Source: an uncultured Candidatus Berkelbacteria bacterium (GTDB taxonomy: Bacteria > Patescibacteriota > UBA1384 > CAJBMM01). From it: a DNA stretch of 45,647 nucleotides. The DNA is taken from the NCBI GenBank assembly GCA_903954185.1, contig CAJBMM010000030.1, positions 1 to 45,647 of the forward strand, written 5' to 3'. The notes below the pieces were generated by a model. The model was given only the letters and a program-made list of their open reading frames with translations, was not told the DNA's origin and searched no databases. Shown piece after piece: positions 32,746-40,821 of this stretch (position 1 is the first letter of the stretch; the number at the start of each line of letters is the position of its first letter). Made by a program: the position numbers and the translations under genes.

Positions 32746-34273
32746 TTATTCTCCTTACTGTTCCATTATTAGCATCTACTTCAACCAAATCACCATCTTT
32801 AAATACTTTTGTAGCAACTTTTGTACCGATAATGCATGGCTTTTTCATCTCGCGAGCTACAATAGAAGCGTGAGACGATATTCCGCCTTGGTCCGTTACA
32901 AATGCACATGCTTTGTGCATTGCTGGCAAGTAATCTGGGCTTGTGGCCGATGCTACTAAAACATCGCCTTTTTGTACTTTTCCGATATCAGATTTATTTC
33001 TGATTATTCTAACAATCCCCCTTGCATATCCTAAACATGCTACATGACCGCTAATCTCAGTTACTTCACTGCTAGCGTCGATGGTAATTTGAGCATCATC
33101 AAATAATTTTTCCGCATCCTTACCAATTAGCACTTTGTGTTTATAACCTTCGGCAACATATAAACATTTTTGGCGACGTTGCTTAGATTCTGATAGTAAA
33201 ATTGGCAGCTTATTACTATTTAATAGCTTTATAACTTCTTCGAATGTATAGTACCTTAAATCGTTTAATGTTAATCCCTCAAATCTACTGGCTATCTCTG
33301 TAAGGCACAAATCGAAAGTATCATTAATTAATGATCTGGTTTCCATACGCAACGTCTTTAAATATGCAAAGTCAGCGGCAACGGCAAATATCATTTCTTC
33401 TTGATCGGTTAAGCTTAATTTTTGGACGAGATCTTTTTTCTTAATTGGAATATCATGAATATACGACATAGCTTCTAAGTACCTATTTTCTATATCTTCA
33501 TGCTGCAACAAATTATATACCAATTCAATAAAATCTCCCCAACTTCTTCTTGGCCCCTCATATTCATATTTATAAATGTCAAAGTCATCTACCGTATTTT
33601 GCAAAAATATTATCCAGTCAGCCTCGCTGTTAATCGCATTTTCTGTAGCTTCTATAGAATTTATTGTTCCAAACTTTTTGGTAATTTCATTTGCTAAAAA
33701 TAATAACCGACGATTCTCTTTCATGGCTGCTGTATCTTGAGATGGGGAAGTGAGTATATTGATTGCCCCTGATGTACTAACGTCTAATTTGTTTTCTGCT
33801 ATCCTCGACTTAGCAATTCTTAGCAGTTCATTCGATAGCATATGATGTTCATAATCTATGGCAACGGGTGTGAAACCCCAATAATGCATTTCGGTTGATT
33901 TCTCCCATGCAGTAACTAAGAATTTCACTAATTCCAAGTTGCTAGCATCTGCAAAGTTTGCTTTTCCTAATGCTTGTAGTGAAGATGCTTTTAAAGCCTC
34001 TTCACAAGATGAGATTGCACCCCTATGGATTAATCTAAAATCAATTTCACAAGATTTAATGCCTTCTAATAATTTTTGCCCTATTTCCCACCAATTATCT
34101 TTATTAACAGACCATCTTACATAGCCACCCTCAAATAAAGCGAGCGATTCACTAAACTCAAAACCAAAGGTGTTTTTTAGCTTTTTGGTATGAAAACCGT
34201 CTAAAATATTTTGTGCCGTAAATAAGTTAATTCCAGGTTCTTCGTTAATTACAATGTGAATTTTAGATAACAT
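32738..34273 (-). CDS. Phosphohistidine swivelling-domain protein, paralog 3
   Basis: 511 residues. An unrecognised N-terminal part (ILTSPSQDTAAMKENRRLLF resembles paralogs 2 and 4) and a helical middle (FAVAADFAYLKTLRMETRSL) precede the swivelling domain (about 400-511): GHVACLGYARGIVRIIRNKS, GDVLVASATSPDYLPAMHKA, then TDQGGISSHASIVAREMKKP, whose His468 is the predicted phosphorylated residue. The C-terminal fold matches the PEP-utilising enzyme mobile domain. It overlaps the gene upstream by 11 bases and the one downstream by 8, so all are probably translated in concert. Confidence 0.82.
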   Translation of the reverse strand: MLSKIHIVINEEPGINLFTAQNILDGFHTKKLKNTFGFEFSESLALFEGGYVRWSVNKDNWWEIGQKLLEGIKSCEIDFRLIHRGAISSCEEALKASSLQALGKANFADASNLELVKFLVTAWEKSTEMHYWGFTPVAIDYEHHMLSNELLRIAKSRIAENKLDVSTSGAINILTSPSQDTAAMKENRRLLFLANEITKKFGTINSIEATENAINSEADWIIFLQNTVDDFDIYKYEYEGPRRSWGDFIELVYNLLQHEDIENRYLEAMSYIHDIPIKKKDLVQKLSLTDQEEMIFAVAADFAYLKTLRMETRSLINDTFDLCLTEIASRFEGLTLNDLRYYTFEEVIKLLNSNKLPILLSESKQRRQKCLYVAEGYKHKVLIGKDAEKLFDDAQITIDASSEVTEISGHVACLGYARGIVRIIRNKSDIGKVQKGDVLVASATSPDYLPAMHKACAFVTDQGGISSHASIVAREMKKPCIIGTKVATKVFKDGDLVEVDANNGTVRRING

Positions 34274-35825
34274 CGATAATCTTTCGTACTATACCCTTAT
34301 TAGCTTCTACTTCTACCAATTCTCCGTCATGCAAAACTTTGGTTACAACCTTAACCCCAACCACACAAGGCACCCGTAATTCGCGAGATACAATTGCAGC
34401 ATGGCAAGTTATTCCACCATCGTCTGTTACTATTGCAGCAGCTTTTTTCATAGCAGGTACTAGCGAGGGAAATGTAGTGTGAGCAACCATAATATCGCCT
34501 TTTTCCATCTTGGGCATATCGGACACATCATTTACTATCTTTACCGCACCTCTTGCGTAACCGGCACACGCACACATTCCTTTAAATTCGGTTTGTTCGT
34601 AATTTACGTCATCTATCTTTATTTCGTCCTTTTTATCTAGTAAAAACTTCTCAGCCTTTTTGCCACTTAATATCTCAAATTTGCCATTATTAAATGACAT
34701 TATAGATAAAGCGTATCTTTCGCGCACCAAATCTTTATTATACCTTCCACCGCTAATAATTAATTCCTTAATTTCTGGGTTAGACATCATCAGCAACTCA
34801 TCAAGACTTACATTAAATCTATAAGTTAACTCGGCATATATATGTTCAACTAAAACAAAGAAAAAATTAAAAGCATAATCTTTGCGATAACCTTTTAAGA
34901 AAATAATGTCCGCAGCCATATCAAAAGTTTTTTTATCTTTTGGAGCAACACCTAGCTTTTTAAATAAATCTGCTTTTTCGTGTTTTACATTATTTGGCCG
35001 CGCCTTTAAATTTTTCATCTCTTTAGAAATATTTAATCCGGCATTTAACTGCGAAACCCAAGTTTGCAAATAATGATCAATTTTATACGCTGGTCCCAAA
35101 TATCCGTATGGCTCCCAATGCCATTTCTCAAAATGGTGGACTATGGCTTCAATTGATTTATCAGACAACCCCACAGGAATTGTGGTGCAGTCAGTCAAAT
35201 TTGTAATAATTTTTTTATCTGATCGGTTGCTAGATATTATTTTCAGCACTTGTAATGACTCAATTTCTTCGATAATCTGCAGGCTATTCTTATTTGGAGT
35301 GGTTAAAATGCTAAACACATCAGCCGGATCTAAATTCACCCCAGATTTAGCTACATATTCATTAGTTAAATTTGCCAAATACTTACTAAAATCCTCTTCA
35401 CTATCTACAAACCAAGTTGTTGCAAGCGCGTGTGCGTGTGCTACCTCTTGTAAGTCCACAAAATCAATAAATAATTTTGCAAGTTTATTGTTGCTTAATT
35501 TAGTCCAATCTAATGCGGCAAGCTCATTCGCAAACGCATGAACTTTTTCGTACAATTCAAAGGTTTCATTATGGATTTTCTTAACTAAGCTATAATTATT
35601 CAAAATCATTTTTATAGTTTCATTAATCAATTCATGTAATTCATCACCTCTAAAATATGCATTTTTGCACTCTAAACCACGCATTACGGTAAAATATTCT
35701 TTGGCATATGCCTTACCAAATATTAATATTTGCGATTCGTTCCTCCCTTTACTAAATGGGGGATAAAGTAAATGAAAACCGCATTTTTTTATCGAGAAAT
35801 TGTTTACAAACATAGCATCACCCAT
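34263..35825 (-). CDS. Phosphohistidine swivelling-domain protein, paralog 2
   Basis: 520 residues. The N-terminal half is unrecognised but carries ILTTPNKNSLQIIEEIESLQ, shared in form with paralogs 3 and 4, and YGYLGPAYKIDHYLQTWVSQ. The helical region (FDMAADIIFLKGYRKDYAFN) runs into the swivelling domain (about 405-520): GMCACAGYARGAVKIVNDVS, GDIMVAHTTFPSLVPAMKKA, TDDGGITCHAAIVSRELRVP with His475. The ATG at 35825 is 14 bases after the preceding gene. Known relatives with this domain move a phosphate between an ATP-grasp site and a substrate site. The substrate here cannot be told. Confidence 0.82.
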   Translation of the reverse strand: MGDAMFVNNFSIKKCGFHLLYPPFSKGRNESQILIFGKAYAKEYFTVMRGLECKNAYFRGDELHELINETIKMILNNYSLVKKIHNETFELYEKVHAFANELAALDWTKLSNNKLAKLFIDFVDLQEVAHAHALATTWFVDSEEDFSKYLANLTNEYVAKSGVNLDPADVFSILTTPNKNSLQIIEEIESLQVLKIISSNRSDKKIITNLTDCTTIPVGLSDKSIEAIVHHFEKWHWEPYGYLGPAYKIDHYLQTWVSQLNAGLNISKEMKNLKARPNNVKHEKADLFKKLGVAPKDKKTFDMAADIIFLKGYRKDYAFNFFFVLVEHIYAELTYRFNVSLDELLMMSNPEIKELIISGGRYNKDLVRERYALSIMSFNNGKFEILSGKKAEKFLLDKKDEIKIDDVNYEQTEFKGMCACAGYARGAVKIVNDVSDMPKMEKGDIMVAHTTFPSLVPAMKKAAAIVTDDGGITCHAAIVSRELRVPCVVGVKVVTKVLHDGELVEVEANKGIVRKIIDVI

Positions 35826-35839
35826 GCTTTATCCTTTCA

Positions 35840-37273
35840 CTAAATCTTTCTCACAATTCCTTTATTCGCATCTACTTCTACCATATCACCATCTTTAAAT
35901 ACTTGTGTGGCATTTTTGGTGCCGACAACACAGGGTTTACCTAATTCTCGAGATACAATGGCAGCGTGAGAAGTAATACCCCCCTCATTTGTCACGAAAG
36001 CAGCTGCCTTACCCATGATCGTTAAGTAATCCACCGAAGTCATTGGCGCCACTAATATATCACCGATTGATACTTTTGACATTTCCGACGCATTATTTAC
36101 TATTTTCACCGCCCCAATCACTTTTCCTCGGCTTGCGCCCAATCCCTTAATTTCATTTGACTGGCATTCGATAGCAATACCATCCTCAAGCACCTTGATT
36201 CCTTTATCTACTTCGGCCTTAGTTAACGTTCTCAGTACGCCACGATGATTAATGGCGCAACCGATTTGCTTACGCTCAAGCAATATCGCAATCGGGTCAA
36301 TATAGCCTCCCTCAATAATATGCCCAATTTCATCGGGAGTGAGAAAAAAACCGATTTCCCAAGATTTAGCACCAATCTTCTTTGCAACAAACTCAAATAC
36401 CCGGTGTGCCTGCATTGAGGCGTAGCAAAAAGTATTCTTACGCTGTTCATTAAGGTTTGCAGTAATTTGCAAAATTGTAGCTACCTTCGTCACTTCTTCA
36501 TCATTTATCTGCTTAAATAATTTATTTCTCGCAGCCTTATTGGCAACATGATTATTCTGTATTTTTTTTATTTCGGCCATCGCTTTTGGTTTCGATATAT
36601 TCTCGATTTCAGTTAAAACGTAGTTTTTATCCCATGCCGATCCGCAAAAGTTCACCGGAATATGCTTGTATTTGGTTAACCACAAGGCAACCAATTCGTC
36701 TCGTTTCTGTTGGTCATTGCCACATTTTACCACGATATTCATTAGTTCAATGCGCGACTCGATGTATGGCGTATTCTCGTCTGGATAGGTAATTCGTGAA
36801 ATATATTCATTAGCAACTTCCTTCGGTACTCCGGCGTTTTGCAGAGCCATTGTTAATTTATCGGTGCCAATTCGCCCAAGAGAAGTAGTAATATGCAAAC
36901 CGGCGCATAGCATGGCATAAGACTGGCAAAAATTATGCCAATTCTGCTTATTAATATTAATCGCCAAACGATCAGTGTCATTTATCAGTTTTCGGCGCAA
37001 TATTTGATACTGATTAATCAGCCGTTTAAGCTTTATAGGTGCAGTGACCAACTTCCACAGATCATCGCTATATTGTTTGCTGTTTTCGCAATTTATAAAT
37101 ACCGAGGTTAATTTTCCACCGCGCACTATCGATGTTTGCTGTAGGGGCGTTTTTAAACCATAAAGTTTACTGTAATAATAATGCCCATAATCGCTTAGAT
37201 GTTCATGCCAAAAAGACATGTTGCGTGTAACTTCAAGATTTAGTTTAGCTCCATCAATAATAAATTCAATCAT
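35840..37273 (-). CDS. Phosphohistidine swivelling-domain protein, paralog 1
   Basis: 477 residues. It differs from the other three in its N-terminus (NMSFWHEHLSDYGHYYYSKL, HIPVNFCGSAWDKNYVLTEI). A helical region with NEQRKNTFCYASMQAHRVFE and GFFLTPDEIGHIIEGG resembles the substrate-side helical domain of rifampin phosphotransferase-like proteins. The swivelling domain (about 370-477) has GLGASRGKVIGAVKIVNNAS, GDILVAPMTSVDYLTIMGKA and TNEGGITSHAAIVSRELGKP, with His436 predicted as the phosphate carrier. The ATG overlaps the stop of the Bro-N gene by one base. The last 16 codons closely match the tail of that gene. Confidence 0.83.
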   Translation of the reverse strand: MIEFIIDGAKLNLEVTRNMSFWHEHLSDYGHYYYSKLYGLKTPLQQTSIVRGGKLTSVFINCENSKQYSDDLWKLVTAPIKLKRLINQYQILRRKLINDTDRLAININKQNWHNFCQSYAMLCAGLHITTSLGRIGTDKLTMALQNAGVPKEVANEYISRITYPDENTPYIESRIELMNIVVKCGNDQQKRDELVALWLTKYKHIPVNFCGSAWDKNYVLTEIENISKPKAMAEIKKIQNNHVANKAARNKLFKQINDEEVTKVATILQITANLNEQRKNTFCYASMQAHRVFEFVAKKIGAKSWEIGFFLTPDEIGHIIEGGYIDPIAILLERKQIGCAINHRGVLRTLTKAEVDKGIKVLEDGIAIECQSNEIKGLGASRGKVIGAVKIVNNASEMSKVSIGDILVAPMTSVDYLTIMGKAAAFVTNEGGITSHAAIVSRELGKPCVVGTKNATQVFKDGDMVEVDANKGIVRKI

Positions 37274-38151
37274 TAAACCTTTCGCACAATTCCTTTATTT
37301 GCATCTACTTCTACCAAATTATCATCTCTAGTACCTATTTGAACTTTTGCATTCGTAAGAAAGTTACTGCCTGTTACTACGCTTTTACCGGTTTTGCTTT
37401 CTAATTCTTTTCGGGCATTTTTGGCAATGCTGCCACCTTTTATACCAGCAACTTTATTGGGAATAAAGCCTGTTGCCTCATCTTTTTCGGCAATTTGCCG
37501 TGTAGAAAGCTCGGCTAGAGCAGTAAAGATAAGCTCTGCCTCCGACATATGATCGCGTAAATTTTGTTTATCCAATTTTTTTAAATCTTTATGTTTACTA
37601 ACAGTTATCCCGCTCCATTCCTCATGAATAACGTTAGTTAATATGGCAAATTCCTCTTGTTTAGTAACCTCGTGCTCTTTCCAATAATCGGTTAATTTAT
37701 TGCGGGTTTCTTGCCCCATCATCCGTTGCTGAATCCACTTTTCGCTTCTGCCATACTTTTGCCAATTCTCACGTGCCCGTTTAAGAGATTTTTCCGGATC
37801 TTGAATTTCTTCAATTCTTTCGTGCCCAACTTTTGCCAGCCACAACTTAAACGGTTCCGCGTTAGGTGAGGGGATAGATTGGATAATTCTAAACATTACT
37901 TCTGTATCAGCAGTATCGGTTGTGTAAAATTTCCCATCTGACGATTGCAATTTCAGTTGGTTACATTTTGTAACCGACTGATTTCCTTCTTTTTTCAAAC
38001 GATTTTTAAGGACCTTCCAATAATTTCTCGGGTCAGGGCTATTTGACAACACGCCAACGACATCAACAACCGAAAAATACCACTTTTCAGCATTTTTATC
38101 CCACACTTTTCTAATTTTTTTACCTTCAAATATGGCAATTTTTTCATCCAT
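37273..38151 (-). CDS. Bro-N / DinD-like protein with a swivelling-domain tail
   Basis: 292 residues. The Bro-N domain (about 5-110) shows KIRKVWDKNAEKWYFSVVDV, NSPDPRNYWKVLKNRLKKEG and IPSPNAEPFKLWLAKVGHER. The middle matches DNA-damage-inducible protein D (MGQETRNKLTDYWKEHEVTK, MSEAELIFTALAELSTRQIA, ARKELESKTGKSVVTGSNFL). The final 16 residues, DNLVEVDANKGIVRKV, do not belong to that family; they copy the end of the swivelling-domain proteins. Bro-N proteins are often carried by phages and mobile elements. The gene starts eight bases after the ATP-grasp gene and overlaps the next by one base. Its biochemical role is unknown. Confidence 0.85.
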   Translation of the reverse strand: MDEKIAIFEGKKIRKVWDKNAEKWYFSVVDVVGVLSNSPDPRNYWKVLKNRLKKEGNQSVTKCNQLKLQSSDGKFYTTDTADTEVMFRIIQSIPSPNAEPFKLWLAKVGHERIEEIQDPEKSLKRARENWQKYGRSEKWIQQRMMGQETRNKLTDYWKEHEVTKQEEFAILTNVIHEEWSGITVSKHKDLKKLDKQNLRDHMSEAELIFTALAELSTRQIAEKDEATGFIPNKVAGIKGGSIAKNARKELESKTGKSVVTGSNFLTNAKVQIGTRDDNLVEVDANKGIVRKV

Positions 38152-38159
38152 AATAATTC

Positions 38160-38801
38160 CTAACCAAGAGTGGTTATTGGCCTAGATTGAGTGATGTATA
38201 ATTTGTCTTTTTCCATTGCCCACTCAATATCACACGGAAATTTGTAGTGATTTTCTATGCCAATGCATATGTTGGCTAATTCAATAATTTTTTCGTCAGT
38301 AAGTTTTTGCAACTCTTGTTTTGCGTGTTCAATTGGATATTCTTCTGTAACCCCATTTCGTTTTGTAATCATAATTTCTTGTTGAGAAATGTATTTATCC
38401 ATTATGTGGATTCCTACCTGCGCAGGAATGACAGGCACGGAGTGTTCTGCTTTTGCACGTTCATCGGGCGAACACACAGATTCGCCCCTACGATCATTTA
38501 AATTATTTTCTTCTTCCAATTTTTCGGATTTCCGATTTCGGATTTCGGATTTTGTCGTCTTCAAGACGACGTAAGTATCTGGTGTAATAATTCCACCCAC
38601 AATTGCTTCTCCTAACCCATAGCCAGCTTCTATCACCAACTGATCATAATCCTGAGTTACCGGATGAACCGTAAAGCATATCCCAGAAATTTCTGACTGT
38701 ACCATTTTTTGCACCACCACCGCCACAGACACTTTAGTGGTATGCAATTTTTTCTCAAATCGATAAAATAGGCTCTTGGCGTAAATAAAGAAGACCAGCA
38801 C
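38160..38801 (-). pseudogene. ATP-grasp (PPDK_N-like) gene, C-terminal part after the frameshift
   Basis: Homology begins at about 38770 (FYRFEKKLHTTKVSVAVVVQ) and continues through SGICFTVHPVTQDYDQLVIE, AGYGLGEAIVGGIITPDTYV to the end, DIEWAMEKDKLYITQSRPIT, the normal end of an ATP-grasp nucleotide domain. The first ~10 residues read from the ATG at 38801 are out of frame with the family. The domain stops just where the swivelling domain would begin in PEP synthase, so this was a stand-alone ATP-grasp subunit. About 55 residues in the middle (38390-38560) come from inserted repeats (KSEIRNRKSEKLEEE, VIPAQVGIHI). Confidence 0.75.
38390..38560 (-). repeat. Palindromic repeats inserted in frame in the ATP-grasp gene
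   Basis: On the minus strand a GAAATCCGAAATCGGAAAT-type block (about 38525-38556) is followed by other non-family text and then a dRS3-like unit, ATTCCTGCGCAGGTAGGAAT, preceded by GTC (38410-38432). The unit is translated as VIPAQVGIH. The reading frame stays open across the block. Confidence 0.7.
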
Positions 38802-39241
38802 TCTTTTATCGTATCTAGCAATTTATCCTCGGTTGTATTTAAATAAGACTCTAACTCACCAGCCCAAGAAGCGCTAGATGAATCCTCGGCTGTAGCCGAT
38901 GAACGAACGGCAACAAACTCAGCATTTAGCGTTTTATAATGTTGCAGCACCACATCTTTTATATCGGCAGGAAATTGTGCATTTTTTATCAGTGCGCGAA
39001 TTTCTTCAGACATTTTTTCGACAGAATTAATATCTTGATGATTTAGTTTGTGTAATGCCGATTCTATTTCTACATCGATGCCAGTTTCTTTAATAAATTG
39101 CTCAAAAGAAGCAGATAGTACCACAAACCCCGGTGGCACCGGAATACCAGCTTTTGTCATTTCGCCTAAAGATGCACCCTTGCCGCCGGCTAGGGCCACA
39201 TCGTTCTTATCTAACTCTTTAAAATTTCGCACCAATTCCAT
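38657..39241 (-). pseudogene. ATP-grasp (PPDK_N-like) gene, N-terminal part before the frameshift
   Basis: Start at 39241 (an ATG at 39247 also exists; AAAAAGGATGA lies six bases before the chosen one). The family match is good: GGKGASLGEMTKAGIPVPPG, FVAVRSSATAEDSSSASWAG, ELESYLNTTEDKLLDTIKEC, WSSLFTPRA. It then falls out of frame, because one base is missing near 38770/38771, and ends in unrelated residues after about residue 170. This domain binds ATP and phosphorylates the swivelling His in pyruvate phosphate dikinase, PEP synthase and rifampin phosphotransferase. Restoring one base would give a ~360-residue protein. It heads the minus-strand operon. Confidence 0.78.
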
Positions 39242-39270
39242 ATTCATCCTTTTTAAAATGTTATTTTTTC

Positions 39271-39352
39271 GTCACCCCAGTTTGACCGGAGTCTACTAAA
39301 GGCTTTCTAGATTCTGGACTGGAGAACGCTAAGCGTTCCAAGCCAGAATGAC
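39271..39352. repeat. 82-bp repeat with GTCA and TGAC ends
   Basis: It begins GTCACCCCAG and ends CCAGAATGAC, so the ends are imperfect inverted repeats. Inside, GAACGCTAAGCGTTC (39323-39337) is a perfect hairpin. It belongs to the same general GTCATYC-type family as 43628-43653. Confidence 0.6.
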
Positions 39353-39416
39353 CTATTAAACATTCTTTAATTATTACAAATTGATAAATTTTTAATTCAT
39401 TGATAATTGAAAATTG

Positions 39417-39434
39417 ATTCGCCAGCTGGCGAAT
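39417..39434. repeat. Perfect 18-bp palindrome
   Basis: ATTCGCCAGCTGGCGAAT equals its own reverse complement. It sits in AT-rich DNA and could be a dimeric protein site or a repeat fragment. Confidence 0.6.
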
Positions 39435-39543
39435 TGAAAACTGTCTTTACTGGCTTAATTTTACGCTTATTGTGTAATAATCTCAAGAGGACGCGAAGTC
39501 TGGTAATCGGGTGAACAATATTGAAAATATTATATTCGCGAGC

Positions 39544-39640
39544 AGGGTTGTTCCCTACGCAGCTCCGTGCGTAGTAGGGTGCAACCCTTAACACAAATTG
39601 TTGGAGGGTTGCACCCTTGTCAGACAAGGGAACAACCCTT
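39544..39640 (+). repeat. Compound palindromic element, copy A
   Basis: Four 13-bp modules in order: AGGGTTGTTCCCT, AGGGTGCAACCCT, AGGGTTGCACCCT, AGGGAACAACCCT. Modules 1 and 4 and modules 2 and 3 are mutual complements, so the unit can fold as nested stems. Small hairpins (ACGCA/TGCGT and CTTGT/ACAAG) fill the gaps. Confidence 0.75.
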
Positions 39641-39678
39641 TTGATGCGCATTTAACCTCACGCAATTGTCCGACATCC

Positions 39679-39731
39679 CGCACACCTCCGATGTGCCTAC
39701 ACGCTAGCGCAGGTTCACATCGCAGGAGTGC
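39679..39731 (+). repeat. Dispersed palindromic repeat, copy 2
   Basis: Inverted homologue of 22851-22903: it opens CGCACACCTCCGATG and closes CACATCGCAGGAGTGC. Homology continues to about 39785 (TTCTATG repeats and CTGTTCACTG). Confidence 0.7.
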
Positions 39732-39774
39732 TTTGTTTGACCTTTGTTCTATGTTCTATGTTCTATGGCCGCTG

Positions 39775-39803
39775 TTCACTGTTCCCCAATAAACTGCTAT
39801 AAT
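39775..39803 (+). promoter_or_regulatory. Putative leaderless promoter of rluB
   Basis: TTCACT (39775-39780), 17 bases, perfect TATAAT (39798-39803), then six bases to the ATG at 39810. No ribosome-binding site is visible. Confidence 0.55.
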
Positions 39804-39809
39804 TTGCCC

Positions 39810-40550
39810 ATGAGAATTAACCATTTTATCGCAAGCGCAGGAATTTGTTCACGCCGAAAAGCTGACGAGATGGTCAAGGCAGGCATGATAAAAGTCAATC
39901 ATATAATTATCCGAGAGGTTGGCTTAGAAATTTCTTTAACCGACATTGTAGAGGTGAATAAGAGTGGCACGTGGAGTATCATATCTACACCCACTACAAC
40001 AGTAACATATGCTGTCAATAAACCAGCTGGATATACATCAACAGCAGAAGATAGGTTTGCTAAGAATTTAGTTATCGATTTAGCACCCAAAAACCCTCGG
40101 GTTTTTACTATAGGGCGTCTTGATAAAGATAGTGAGGGATTAATTTTATTGACAAATGACGGTGAACTTACCAATCGCTTAACCCATCCTTCAAATCATG
40201 TATCTAAAACTTATATAGCCACCATTGGCATTCCACCTAAATACGATATAAATCAAATTGCTACAAATTTATCCAAGCTTGAATCTGGGGTATTTATTGA
40301 TGATAGAAAAACTGCCCCATCAAAAATTAATATATTGCACCCCGTAAACAAACAATCTCATACCTTTGAAGTAAAAATTGTATTATCCGAAGGTCGCAAC
40401 CGACAAATCCGTAAGATGTTTCAAAAAATCGGCTTGAATGTGTTAAAATTAAACCGTATAGCAATTGGCAAACTAGAATTAAACAGTCTTAAAATTGCAT
40501 CGGGAAAATACAAAGTATTAAACAGCAAAGAATTATCATTACTTAAATAG
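39810..40550 (+). CDS. rluB: RsuA/RluB-family 16S/23S rRNA pseudouridine synthase
   Basis: 246 residues from the ATG at 39810; the earlier ATG at 39744 is upstream of the -10 box and reads repeat DNA. An S4 domain (1-45, MRINHFIASAGICSRRKADE) is followed by the catalytic domain with YAVNKPAGYTST and GRLDKDSEGL, where Asp105 is the nucleophile. The end has EGRNRQIRKMFQKIGLNVLK, typical of the family. It turns a specific uridine in rRNA (or tRNA for RluF) into pseudouridine; the exact target cannot be read from sequence. The stop starts a 75-bp tandem repeat. Confidence 0.88.
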   Translation: MRINHFIASAGICSRRKADEMVKAGMIKVNHIIIREVGLEISLTDIVEVNKSGTWSIISTPTTTVTYAVNKPAGYTSTAEDRFAKNLVIDLAPKNPRVFTIGRLDKDSEGLILLTNDGELTNRLTHPSNHVSKTYIATIGIPPKYDINQIATNLSKLESGVFIDDRKTAPSKINILHPVNKQSHTFEVKIVLSEGRNRQIRKMFQKIGLNVLKLNRIAIGKLELNSLKIASGKYKVLNSKELSLLK

Positions 40551-40708
40551 TTAAAAGTGACAACGCCACGTTGTCATCCTCGACGCGAGTATACGAGCAA
40601 TTATTCGAGGATCCAAGAAAGAAAGTTAAAAGTGACGACGCCACGTTGTCATCCTCGACGCGAGTATACGAGCAGTTATTCGAGGATCCAAGAAAGAAAG
40701 TTAAAAGT
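40549..40708 (+). repeat. 75-bp tandem repeat after rluB
   Basis: The unit AGTTAAAAGTGA... starts at the rluB stop (40549), repeats at 40624 and begins a third time at 40699 (period exactly 75). Each full unit contains GTCATCCTCGA and TCGAGGATCCA as inverted ends of a palindromic block (about 40573-40614 and 40648-40689). Confidence 0.85.
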
Positions 40709-40748
40709 TGCGGAAAGATAATTATAAAAATTCACTACTAATAAGTTA

Positions 40749-40790
40749 ACCCATTCGACAAGCTCAGGGTTATCCTGAGCGGGGTCGAAG
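40749..40790 (+). repeat. CATTCGACAAGCTCAGG-type palindrome
   Basis: TTCGAC with GTCGAA at the ends and GCTCAGG/CCTGAGC as inner stem form a double palindrome. Similar sequences recur in many environmental genomes. It lies before rnc. Confidence 0.6.
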
Positions 40791-40821
40791 GATAATCAGC
40801 TAATAGCTAGAAAGCTAACCC

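Larger units (their letters stand above)
39242..39809. other. Gene-free repeat-rich spacer
   Basis: The divergent region between the ATP-grasp operon and rluB. It holds an 82-bp repeat (39271-39352), a perfect palindrome (39417-39434), a compound palindrome (39544-39640), the 53-bp repeat copy 2 and the rluB promoter. No gene was accepted. Confidence 0.6.

Noticed and set aside
31237-37273. Complete PEP synthase or pyruvate phosphate dikinase genes
   Set aside because: None of the four proteins has an ATP-grasp or TIM-barrel domain.
40549-40708. CRISPR-like array
   Set aside because: Two direct tandem copies with no spacers.
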